A stretch of 24,628 nucleotides of DNA. It comes from CAYVSF01 sp046482855 (GTDB lineage: Bacteria > Bacteroidota > Bacteroidia > Bacteroidales > UBA12077). This document shows positions 1 to 6,186 of this stretch, piece by piece (position 1 is the first letter of the stretch; each line of letters opens with the position of its first letter). Both the position numbers and the translations under genes were made by a program. The notes beneath the pieces are model-generated. The model worked only from the letters and a program-made list of their open reading frames with translations, ran no database searches and had not been told where the DNA came from. Where the stretch lies: positions 1 through 24,628 of the forward strand of contig JAWOEH010000160.1 in NCBI GenBank assembly GCA_046482855.1, in the 5' to 3' direction.

Positions 1-14
1 AGAAAAATTTGGAC

Positions 15-46
15 ATAAAAAAAGCCCTGCAAGAATGCAAGGCTTT
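15..46 (-). terminator. Intrinsic terminator of tRNA-Asn
   Basis: Read on the minus strand, an 11-bp stem (arms at 36-46 and 21-31, one G-U wobble, 4-base loop) is followed by a run of seven T (plus-strand A run 17-23). It begins only a few bases after the 3' end of the tRNA-Asn gene, so it ends that transcript. Confidence 0.75.
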
Positions 47-51
47 GGGAG

Positions 52-125
52 CTCCCCAGGTTGGACTCGAACCAACGACCCCCTGATTAACAGTCAGGTG
101 CTCTAACCAGCTGAGCTACTGAGGA
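52..125 (-). tRNA. tRNA-Asn (anticodon GTT)
   Basis: The minus strand folds into a complete cloverleaf of 74 bases. The acceptor arms are TCCTCAG (119-125) and CTGGGGA (53-59) with one G-U pair. The D arm reads AGCTCAGCTGGTTAGAGC, the anticodon loop CTGTTAA gives GTT, and the T loop is TTCGAGT in a perfect stem. The discriminator base is G73 (position 52), as expected for asparagine. The 3' CCA is not encoded, as is common in Bacteroidota, so it must be added after transcription. Confidence 0.95.
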
Positions 126-162
126 GTGTTTTTTTCAGATGCGTTTTGTCTCAAACGCGATG

Positions 163-193
163 CAAAAGTAACCGCTTTTTTGAAACTTACAAA
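163..193 (-). promoter_or_regulatory. Promoter of tRNA-Asn
   Basis: On the minus strand a perfect Bacteroidota -7 box TACTTTTG (163-170, consensus TAnnTTTG) lies 19 bases after a TTTG -33 box (190-193). Spacing and orientation fit the housekeeping sigma factor of this phylum. Transcription would start near position 156, about 30 bases before the mature tRNA. Confidence 0.7.
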
Positions 194-333
194 TAGTTCC
201 CGTGAATTTTTTTTGCCTTTCTTGTCCTCTTTTATTTTATTTATTGACTTTCAATACTCTAAATCTACCATTTTTTTTCCTCCATTATGCTGCAAAATCT
301 ATTTTCTCCTTAAGAACAGCCCAAATTTTATTG

Positions 334-341
334 TACCTTTG
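334..341 (+). promoter_or_regulatory. Probable -7 box of kbl
   Basis: TACCTTTG matches the Bacteroidota -7 consensus TAnnTTTG exactly and ends 28 bases before the kbl start codon, a usual leader length here. No convincing -33 TTTG is visible at the right distance, so the call rests on this box and its position. Confidence 0.45.
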
Positions 342-369
342 ATAGCTGAAAACCAAAAAATCTTCACTC

Positions 370-1560
370 ATGTACGGAAAAATACAAGACCACTTACAAA
401 AAGAACTTCAGGACATTAAAGAAGCCGGACTTTATAAAGAGGAGCGCATTATTACAAGTCACCAAAAGGCCGACATTACCGTTAGCAGCGGCGACAATGT
501 GCTGAACTTTTGTGCCAATAATTACCTGGGTCTTTCCGACCACCCACGACTGATTGAAGCCGCAAAGAAAGGGCTCGACACGCGAGGTTACGGCATGTCG
601 TCGGTTCGCTTTATTTGTGGAACCCAGGATATACATCGTGAACTGGAACAAAAAATAGCCAAATACTTTGGCACCGAAGATACCATTTTGTATGCAGCCT
701 GTTTCGACGCAAATGGCGGTGTTTTCGAGCCGATCTTAACCAAAGAGGATGCCATCATCTCCGATGAGCTCAACCACGCCTCCATCATCGATGGTGTGCG
801 TTTGTGTAAAGCACAACGCTATCGTTACAAAACAGCCAACATGGAGAGCCTCGAAGAGCAACTGAAACTTGCTCAGGCACAGCGATTCCGCATCATTGTT
901 ACCGATGGTGTATTCTCCATGGACGGACACGCAGCACCCATGGACAAAATCGTGGAACTGGCCGAAAAATACGATGCCATGGTCATGGTGGATGAGTGCC
1001 ACTCGGCAGGTGTTGTTGGCAAAACAGGTCGTGGGGTATCCGAGGAATATAACTTGCGCGGTAAAATCGACATCATCACCGGAACACTGGGTAAAGCTTT
1101 TGGTGGCGCCATTGGTGGATTTACCACCGGCCGCAAGGAGATCATCGACATGTTGCGTCAACGCTCACGTCCTTACCTCTTCTCAAACTCGCTGCCTCCT
1201 TCGGTAGTAACTGCCAGTATGGAAGTGTTTGACATGTTGGAAGAGTCCAACGAGCTGCACGACAAGCTGGTTGAAAACCGCGACTACTTCAAGCAAAAGA
1301 TGTTAGATGCAGGTTTCGACATCAAGCCAAGTGATTCGGCAATTTTAGCGGTTATGTTGTATGATGCGAAGTTGTCGCAAGACTTTGCCCAACGACTGCT
1401 GGATGAAGGTATTTATGTTATCGGATTCTACTATCCTGTAGTACCAAAAGGACAAGCGCGCATCCGTGTGCAGGTTTCGGCAGCTCACGACAAAGCGCAC
1501 CTCGATAAAGCAGTAGAGGCTTTCACAAAAGTTGGAAAAGAAATGGGTGTGCTGAAATAG
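370..1560 (+). CDS. kbl: Glycine C-acetyltransferase (2-amino-3-ketobutyrate CoA ligase)
   Basis: This is a full-length (396 aa) PLP enzyme of the alpha-oxoamine synthase family. Family knowledge: it cleaves 2-amino-3-oxobutyrate with CoA to glycine and acetyl-CoA, the second step of threonine breakdown after threonine dehydrogenase. Visible evidence: the N-terminal substrate segment NFCANNYLGLSDHP (residues 46-59), the glycine-rich RGYGMSSVRFICGTQ (72-86), the cofactor motif VDECHSAGVVG (207-217) and the PLP lysine K242 in TGTLGKAFGG. The length is close to the E. coli enzyme. No threonine dehydrogenase gene lies beside it, so the pathway partner must be elsewhere. It is a single-gene unit between a TAnnTTTG box and a terminator. 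Fold-mates such as 5-aminolevulinate or 8-amino-7-oxononanoate synthase are less likely because the sequence closely resembles Kbl throughout. Confidence 0.94.
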   Translation: MYGKIQDHLQKELQDIKEAGLYKEERIITSHQKADITVSSGDNVLNFCANNYLGLSDHPRLIEAAKKGLDTRGYGMSSVRFICGTQDIHRELEQKIAKYFGTEDTILYAACFDANGGVFEPILTKEDAIISDELNHASIIDGVRLCKAQRYRYKTANMESLEEQLKLAQAQRFRIIVTDGVFSMDGHAAPMDKIVELAEKYDAMVMVDECHSAGVVGKTGRGVSEEYNLRGKIDIITGTLGKAFGGAIGGFTTGRKEIIDMLRQRSRPYLFSNSLPPSVVTASMEVFDMLEESNELHDKLVENRDYFKQKMLDAGFDIKPSDSAILAVMLYDAKLSQDFAQRLLDEGIYVIGFYYPVVPKGQARIRVQVSAAHDKAHLDKAVEAFTKVGKEMGVLK

Positions 1561-1580
1561 CAAACCTCTTCTCAATACAG

Positions 1581-1611
1581 AAAAAGGGCTGCCCCAATGG
1601 AGCAGCCCTTT
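1581..1611. terminator. Bidirectional terminator between kbl and the DUF4382 gene
   Basis: A perfect 10-bp stem (AAAGGGCTGC at 1583-1592, GCAGCCCTTT at 1602-1611, 9-base loop) lies between two convergent genes. On the minus strand the stem runs into five T (plus-strand A 1581-1585), so it is the stronger terminator for the lipoprotein operon; on the plus strand the T run is short (TTTACTTTG). Confidence 0.8.
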
Positions 1612-1634
1612 ACTTTGTCATAAGCTATACTGGT

Positions 1635-2573
1635 TTACTTTACAGCTTCGTCACCACCTCCGTTATCGGTTGGCAGTACAATAGTATGGAACGTTGGCAT
1701 GCCACTTTCCACTTCAATCCCTTCGTCAACTTGTAATACTTCCTGGAACTCTCCATCAACAGAAGAAACAAGTACCAGGTCATAGTCACCTTCAGCCAGA
1801 TACCAAAGCTGGAAGTCGTATTCAGCACCCACTTTATCACTGGAAATCGCATTTGGGAATCGAGGGGCATCGCCTTCAGGTGTGGCGGCCTCTTCTTCCG
1901 TGTAGGTCCCAGCTTCATACGCATAGACTACCATATCCACATCTTCTGGTGCATTTTCAACAGCGCCCATAATACGGCCTGCTTCGTCATTTGCAACCAG
2001 GCGAATAACAGGCTTCAGGATATAAGTATCGTGGTTGGGGCGCATCACTACAGAACGACGCACATCAAAGTCGGCTGTAATGGTTATTTCTCCATTTTCA
2101 GGTACCATTATTCTACCAACAGCTTTGTAACCGGTTTGCCCTCCGCTGGGTACAAATAAAGGCGCTGTTGTTTCATCGCTAAATTCAATCCAACATCCCG
2201 GATTGGACGGATTAAACCCTTCGCCCATGTCGGGCGCTTCAATCATGAAGCGAATTTGAGAGTACATACCTGCTTCCAGGGTAAAGGAACCCATCATTTC
2301 ACTTATGCTATCGGTTAGCTCAAGCAGGTTGTATACCTGGGGATCGCCAAATTCTTCGGCTGTTATCCATCCTTCATCAACCTTATGGTATTCAATGCCG
2401 GTTACAGTAATATACACACCAGTCACATTTTCCGCATCAATTGGTGCGTCTGTCAGGTAAAGGTTTACAATACCTTCTCCATCAAGATTTGGATTCTCTT
2501 GCTCATTCTTTTCACAGCTCAACATCAGAACTGACAAGAGAGCAATAGTAAGAAGAATACTTAATCTTTTCAT
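1635..2573 (-). CDS. DUF4382 lipoprotein, last gene of the sigma/anti-sigma operon
   Basis: The 312-residue protein starts with a lipoprotein signal (positively charged start, hydrophobic stretch, lipobox ending at C20 in LMLSC), followed by an acidic Asn/Glu-rich spacer typical of surface or periplasmic lipoproteins in Bacteroidota. Residues about 32-180 match the DUF4382 pattern: GIVNLYLTDAPIDAENVTGV, a VYNLLELTDS block and an LEAGMYSQIRFMIEA block. The C-terminal third is a second beta-rich acidic domain. Biochemical function is unknown. It lies 81 bases after the anti-sigma gene on the same strand and ends at the bidirectional terminator, so it is probably the target and last gene of that operon. 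A weak box TACTTTCG (2616-2623) could give it an extra promoter. Confidence 0.82.
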   Translation of the reverse strand: MKRLSILLTIALLSVLMLSCEKNEQENPNLDGEGIVNLYLTDAPIDAENVTGVYITVTGIEYHKVDEGWITAEEFGDPQVYNLLELTDSISEMMGSFTLEAGMYSQIRFMIEAPDMGEGFNPSNPGCWIEFSDETTAPLFVPSGGQTGYKAVGRIMVPENGEITITADFDVRRSVVMRPNHDTYILKPVIRLVANDEAGRIMGAVENAPEDVDMVVYAYEAGTYTEEEAATPEGDAPRFPNAISSDKVGAEYDFQLWYLAEGDYDLVLVSSVDGEFQEVLQVDEGIEVESGMPTFHTIVLPTDNGGGDEAVK

Positions 2574-2615
2574 ATCGCAATAATTTTTGGTGAATATTCA
2601 AATCTGCACTCTAAA

Positions 2616-2623
2616 CGAAAGTA
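2616..2623 (-). promoter_or_regulatory. Possible internal -7 box before the DUF4382 gene
   Basis: On the minus strand TACTTTCG matches seven of eight bases of TAnnTTTG and lies 42 bases before the start codon. No clear -33 box accompanies it. The gene could be expressed from here independently of the sigma/anti-sigma genes. Confidence 0.25.
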
Positions 2624-2654
2624 AAGTTCCTATGGTTGGAAGACGTGATTAATT

Positions 2655-3881
2655 TTAAAATTGAATACTTTCAAGCCCAACAGAGAAGGTAAGTTGAAAG
2701 GCGAGATTTCGGGTAGTAGAGAAATCTGCAGGAACCGATTCGTTTCCCTGAAACACATTGGGCAGGCCATATTTTAGCCGAATACCAACGGCTAAAGGTA
2801 CCCTTTGTTGAAAGGCAGGAAGTTGGTACCAATAGCCCCCCAGGATACCATAGTCAAATCTCCGGTATTCCTGTAATAAGGAGTTTTTTTCGTCACCAAT
2901 GTGCTGTGAGGCCTGGTAAAGATACCCTCCATAGCCTCCGAGATAGAGTGTATGTTTTAAATTTTTCTCTGCGGGCTGCCAATGCACAAGCATATTCAAT
3001 TGTTGATATTTCATCGAGATGCTACTGCCAACATAGCGCCCCTTGTAATATTCATGATAGTTTTGGTTTGCCTGACTATAAAAAAGGTATTCCGCACGTA
3101 CAGCTATCTTTTCGCTTAAGGGTTGCATGTAAAACAAGCCAAGATCTTTCCCGTAAGAAGCTTGGGTAGCTACCAGTTCATCGGCTTGTAATCCGCTGAT
3201 GGTTTTATTATTCATAATCCAGGTATTGGACAGAGAAGCATACACCCCATAGCTATTGTTTTTCCACAGCTCATTTGTCGAAGGAGAGGGTTCTTTGGAA
3301 ACATGTTCATCGGGTTGGTCAGTACTCGTTGCCACATGTGCTAAGCGCTTTTCAACCCGAACCTCCTGGTAAAGGCGCACCTGTTTGGAGGCTTCAAGAT
3401 AAGCCAGGCCATTTCCCCGGTAGGTATTTTCGGGAAGATCTTCCGCGATTTGCCGGCCGCTCATCGCTTGTATCGTAACTGGCCGTGGTGTTTTTAAATA
3501 GCTCATTTCCACCGATGAGTAAGATCTGGAGGTTAATTCCGGGGATGCTGGCAATACGGGTTGATCGTAAAGATTATTCTCAGCAAGATTTGGGGTCGCG
3601 ATACCTGTCCCATCACCTTGATAAACTTGCCAAAAGCCCAAAACAGCTAAAATCAGAAGACTGGCAGCAATGGAAGCCACAGCTATAAACCGACGGCGCT
3701 TTTGCCCGTCGAGATGGTTTTCAATGACACGCCACGAGGTCATGACATCCAGCTCATCCTGAACGCCCTCCCATGCCTGGCCAATATCCAACTCGTCCTC
3801 GATACCCTCCCAAACATCTGCGGGCGGCTCGGGGCGATAGTCGTCTAACCACTGTTTATATGTTTTCTCAAACCTTCTCAT
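2655..3881 (-). CDS. Anti-sigma factor with a C-terminal outer-membrane beta-barrel (Dma-like)
   Basis: The 408-residue protein has three parts. Residues 1-64 are a charged cytoplasmic segment, with Trp at 11, 24, 37 and 50 marking 13-residue repeats of the type WEGIEDELD. Residues 65-87 form one transmembrane helix preceded by KRRRF. A roughly 120-residue low-complexity linker (88-209) leads to residues 210-408, which are aromatic-rich alternating strands ending in F, as in outer-membrane barrels. This matches the layout of the dual membrane-spanning anti-sigma factors (Dma) known from Bacteroides thetaiotaomicron: cytoplasmic sigma-binding part, periplasmic tether, outer-membrane barrel. 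No zinc HxxxCxxC anti-sigma motif is present. I chose the ATG at 3881, which shares one base with the TGA of the sigma gene (TGATG); an in-frame TTG three bases earlier is a poorer start. Translational coupling to the sigma factor is likely. Confidence 0.75.
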   Translation of the reverse strand: MRRFEKTYKQWLDDYRPEPPADVWEGIEDELDIGQAWEGVQDELDVMTSWRVIENHLDGQKRRRFIAVASIAASLLILAVLGFWQVYQGDGTGIATPNLAENNLYDQPVLPASPELTSRSYSSVEMSYLKTPRPVTIQAMSGRQIAEDLPENTYRGNGLAYLEASKQVRLYQEVRVEKRLAHVATSTDQPDEHVSKEPSPSTNELWKNNSYGVYASLSNTWIMNNKTISGLQADELVATQASYGKDLGLFYMQPLSEKIAVRAEYLFYSQANQNYHEYYKGRYVGSSISMKYQQLNMLVHWQPAEKNLKHTLYLGGYGGYLYQASQHIGDEKNSLLQEYRRFDYGILGGYWYQLPAFQQRVPLAVGIRLKYGLPNVFQGNESVPADFSTTRNLAFQLTFSVGLESIQF

Positions 3882-4438
3882 CAAGCTGTTGCTTTATCAA
3901 TCCATTTTAATAACAGTTTACGTGCACGGTTATACTGCGATTTTGAAGTCCCGATAGAGATATCCAGTTGTTCGGCAATTTCTTTATGGGTAAACCCTTC
4001 AACCGCATAAAGATTAAACACGATACGTGCCCCATCGGGGAGTCGTTGCACTTGTGCCATCAAATCGTCCATTTGCAAATCACTCAGGCCTTCGTTACGA
4101 CTATTGCCTTCAACAAGATCTTCATTCACCTGTAACAAATTGGATATCTTGCCCTCTTTACGGTAGGAATCGATGGCTGTATTGACCACGATTCGCCTAA
4201 TCCACCCTTCTAAAGAACCCTGTATATCAAACTGACCGATATGTTGAAAGACTTTTATAAAGGCATCCTGCAAAATATCCTGGGCCTGACTTCGCTCATG
4301 GGCATAGCTCAGACAGATACCATACATTTTACGCGCATACTTTTCGTAAAGAGTTTTTTGGTATCGACGTTTGCCCTTCTTACAGCCTTGCACCAAATCC
4401 TGGTCGCTGTAGAGCTCTCTGTTTATCGGTCTATTCAA
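3881..4438 (-). CDS. ECF RNA polymerase sigma-70 factor
   Basis: This 185-residue protein has the two-domain layout of extracytoplasmic-function sigma factors. Sigma2 is at about 28-95, with LYEKYARKMYGICLSYAHE, QDILQDAFIKVFQHI and the -10-binding segment GWIRRIVVNTAIDSYRK. Sigma4 is at about 128-178, with LPDGARIVFNLYAVEGFTHK and the helix-turn-helix EIAEQLDISIGTSKSQYNRARKLL. It lacks sigma1.1 and sigma3. It overlaps the upstream lipoprotein gene by 8 bases and the downstream anti-sigma gene by 1 base, so the three are translated as one unit. It should direct RNA polymerase to envelope-related promoters when released by its partner. The ECF subgroup was not determined. Confidence 0.93.
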   Translation of the reverse strand: MNRPINRELYSDQDLVQGCKKGKRRYQKTLYEKYARKMYGICLSYAHERSQAQDILQDAFIKVFQHIGQFDIQGSLEGWIRRIVVNTAIDSYRKEGKISNLLQVNEDLVEGNSRNEGLSDLQMDDLMAQVQRLPDGARIVFNLYAVEGFTHKEIAEQLDISIGTSKSQYNRARKLLLKWIDKATA

Positions 4439-5129
4439 AAAGTACCTCTGTGCTGTTTAAAATTCTCGTGGCCATCAATTGAAAGATCTCTGCATTGCTT
4501 CGGCGGCTGACAAAAATCATCTGTTCTCCCATGCGTTCGGAGCGTGTAGCATTCTTAAGTAATCCCGGAGGCAAAAGATCGAACATGCGGTTTGTCTGAA
4601 TAGTAACCTTTGCCTCGATAGGTTGTCCCTGACGTACAGTTACGGCTTGTCCTCCCTCTCCGTTTCGGGCAATGAGTTTAATTGTTTCCTGTGCTTCGTA
4701 CGCAAATACAAAAGGCTCCTTAAAAGCATGCTTATCAGAAATATTTCCCCTCAATCGGAAAGACGGATGTTTAGCCTCCGCAACAAGATGAAAGGTAACT
4801 TCGATGCGCTGATAAACGCCTTGTGGAATATCAAAGGAGAGTTGCCCCTTCCAATGCTCTTTTTCAAAAACAATCTCAAGAGGCTCCGTTGGTGTATAGG
4901 TGAAAAAGTAGTCGCCACCTTGTTCACGCCGACCTTCGAAATCGATGCTTTCCAACAACCAAATTCCGGTATCCATCGAGAGGGCAGGAGTCATCGTCGA
5001 TTTTTCAAGATCGAGCTCTGTTTCACTCAGGCCAAAAGCAAAATCGACGCTTACAGGCTTGGTGAAGTCTTCCTTTTCACAACTTATCAGTAAAAAAGCC
5101 GACAATAGAAAAATACCCATCTTTCGCAT
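4431..5129 (-). CDS. Lipoprotein of unknown function, first gene of the sigma operon
   Basis: The 232-residue product has a lipoprotein signal with the lipobox LISC (C17) and an EKED spacer. The mature part is predicted mostly beta, with LEIVFEKEHWKGQLSFDI followed by PQGVYQRIEVTFHL. This resembles the G-x-Y-x-x-I block of the DUF4382 lipoprotein encoded later in the same operon, but I cannot assign the family firmly. The 3' end overlaps the sigma gene by 8 bases, which argues that it belongs functionally to this signalling unit, either as a sensor accessory or as a target. No strong housekeeping promoter was found upstream; TGTCTTTG (5158-5165, minus) is an imperfect -7 box, and the operon may instead be driven by its own sigma factor. 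Confidence 0.75.
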   Translation of the reverse strand: MRKMGIFLLSAFLLISCEKEDFTKPVSVDFAFGLSETELDLEKSTMTPALSMDTGIWLLESIDFEGRREQGGDYFFTYTPTEPLEIVFEKEHWKGQLSFDIPQGVYQRIEVTFHLVAEAKHPSFRLRGNISDKHAFKEPFVFAYEAQETIKLIARNGEGGQAVTVRQGQPIEAKVTIQTNRMFDLLPPGLLKNATRSERMGEQMIFVSRRSNAEIFQLMATRILNSTEVLFE

Positions 5130-5193
5130 AGTCTCATCTTTTATACCTGTTTAACGTCAAAGACAATGAGAAGGTTGGAACGATCAGGTAAGA

Positions 5194-5835
5194 TTAAAAC
5201 AACCCGTGAATCTCAGCATCAATTTTATTAATAACACTGCTAAGATCCTCTTTTCGTTCTATAAAATTGATAGTATCCACATCAATGATGAGTTTCTTGC
5301 CTAAATTATAGGAACCCACCCAAGCTTCATACCTTTCATTAAGTTTTTTCAGGTAGTCGAGACGAATGGTATTTTCATATTCGCGGCCTCGGGCTTGTAT
5401 CTGGCTAACCAACGTAGGCACACTACCCTTTAAATAAATAAGCAGATCAGGAGGTTGAATGAGGGAGGTCATCAGATTAAAGAGTGTAAAGTAGTTTTCG
5501 AAGTCGCGTGTTGACATTAACCCCATATGATGCAAGTTAGGTGCGAAGATAAAAGCATCCTCATATATGGTGCGATCCTGAATGACAGTTTGACCCGATT
5601 CGCGAATTTTTAGGATCTGATTTAGGCGGCTGTTGAGAAAGTAGATTTGTAAGTTGAAAGACCAGCGCTGCATATCGTCGTAAAAATCATTGAGATAAGG
5701 ATTCTCGTCTACATCCTCAAAGTGGGCATCCCATTGATAATGCTTGGCAAGCAATCCTGCCAGAGTTGTTTTGCCTGACCCGATATTCCCTGCGATGGCA
5801 ATATGCATGCCAGTGTTGGTTAAATGATTCGTCAT
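5194..5835 (-). CDS. Deoxynucleoside kinase (dAdo/dGuo kinase type)
   Basis: The 213-residue protein is a P-loop kinase of the dNK/TK2 family, which phosphorylates deoxynucleosides to dNMPs in the salvage pathway. Visible motifs: Walker A GNIGSGKTT (16-24), the substrate segment EDVDENPYL (40-48), RWSFNLQIYFL (57-67), the DRT motif (QDRTIYEDAF, 86-95), and the lid arginines in QARGREYE (147-154). The family in Bacteroidota usually starts at MHIAIAGNIGSGKTT, so the true start may be the internal ATG at 5808 (204 aa); the longer frame is given because the DNA before 5835 is AT-rich, as usual for starts here. It follows the small RHH-like gene after 18 bases. Substrate preference (dA, dG or other) cannot be told from motifs alone. 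Confidence 0.88.
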   Translation of the reverse strand: MTNHLTNTGMHIAIAGNIGSGKTTLAGLLAKHYQWDAHFEDVDENPYLNDFYDDMQRWSFNLQIYFLNSRLNQILKIRESGQTVIQDRTIYEDAFIFAPNLHHMGLMSTRDFENYFTLFNLMTSLIQPPDLLIYLKGSVPTLVSQIQARGREYENTIRLDYLKKLNERYEAWVGSYNLGKKLIIDVDTINFIERKEDLSSVINKIDAEIHGLF

Positions 5836-5853
5836 TAATGGGTATTTAAAGCG

Positions 5854-6087
5854 TTACTTCTGATTAAATAATGTAGGGCTCTCCTCAAAAAGCGAAGGAT
5901 AATCCTCATCAAATTTCTTCAGCACGGTAGTTAAAATCATTTCGCGCATGAGCTTAGATCGATTATCAATCTTATATTTCCTGCAGAAATAATCGATGGC
6001 CTGCATTTCGCGCTTATTAAATAAAATAGCGTGTCGATGTACACGTTTTAATGCCGGATCTTTTTTCTTCGAATACTTAATCTTCAA
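5854..6087 (-). CDS. Small basic protein, ribbon-helix-helix-like
   Basis: The 77-residue product has a basic N-terminus (KIKYSKKKDPALKRVHRH), then a short predicted strand (HAILFN), then two helices (KREMQAIDYFCRKYKI and RSKLMREMILTTVLKKFDED) joined by DN. This strand-helix-helix order with NRSKLMRE at the second helix is the pattern of MetJ/Arc-type ribbon-helix-helix DNA-binding proteins. I recall similar small proteins across Bacteroidota, but I do not know a characterised one. It sits directly upstream of the deoxynucleoside kinase and probably shares its transcript. It might regulate that gene or be a conserved nucleoid-type protein; function unassigned. Confidence 0.75.
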   Translation of the reverse strand: MKIKYSKKKDPALKRVHRHAILFNKREMQAIDYFCRKYKIDNRSKLMREMILTTVLKKFDEDYPSLFEESPTLFNQK

Positions 6088-6186
6088 AACATTGGTCTTT
6101 ACTAAAAAATCGGATTCCTCGGCTTAAAGATAGAAAAATAGCTGGTTCATTGAAAAGCAATCATTTGTAAAGTTTTCACCAAGTTA

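Noticed and set aside
126..419. 97-codon plus-strand frame before and into kbl
   Set aside because: It begins inside the tRNA-Asn leader, runs through the AT-rich gap and overlaps the true kbl start in another frame; its composition is Phe/Leu/Ser-rich noise.
736..1161. 141-codon minus-strand frame opposite kbl
   Set aside because: Antisense shadow of a strongly conserved gene, with no recognisable domain.
4623..5093. 156-codon plus-strand frame opposite the first operon lipoprotein
   Set aside because: The minus-strand frame has a clear lipobox and overlaps the sigma gene as part of an operon; the plus frame has no such support.
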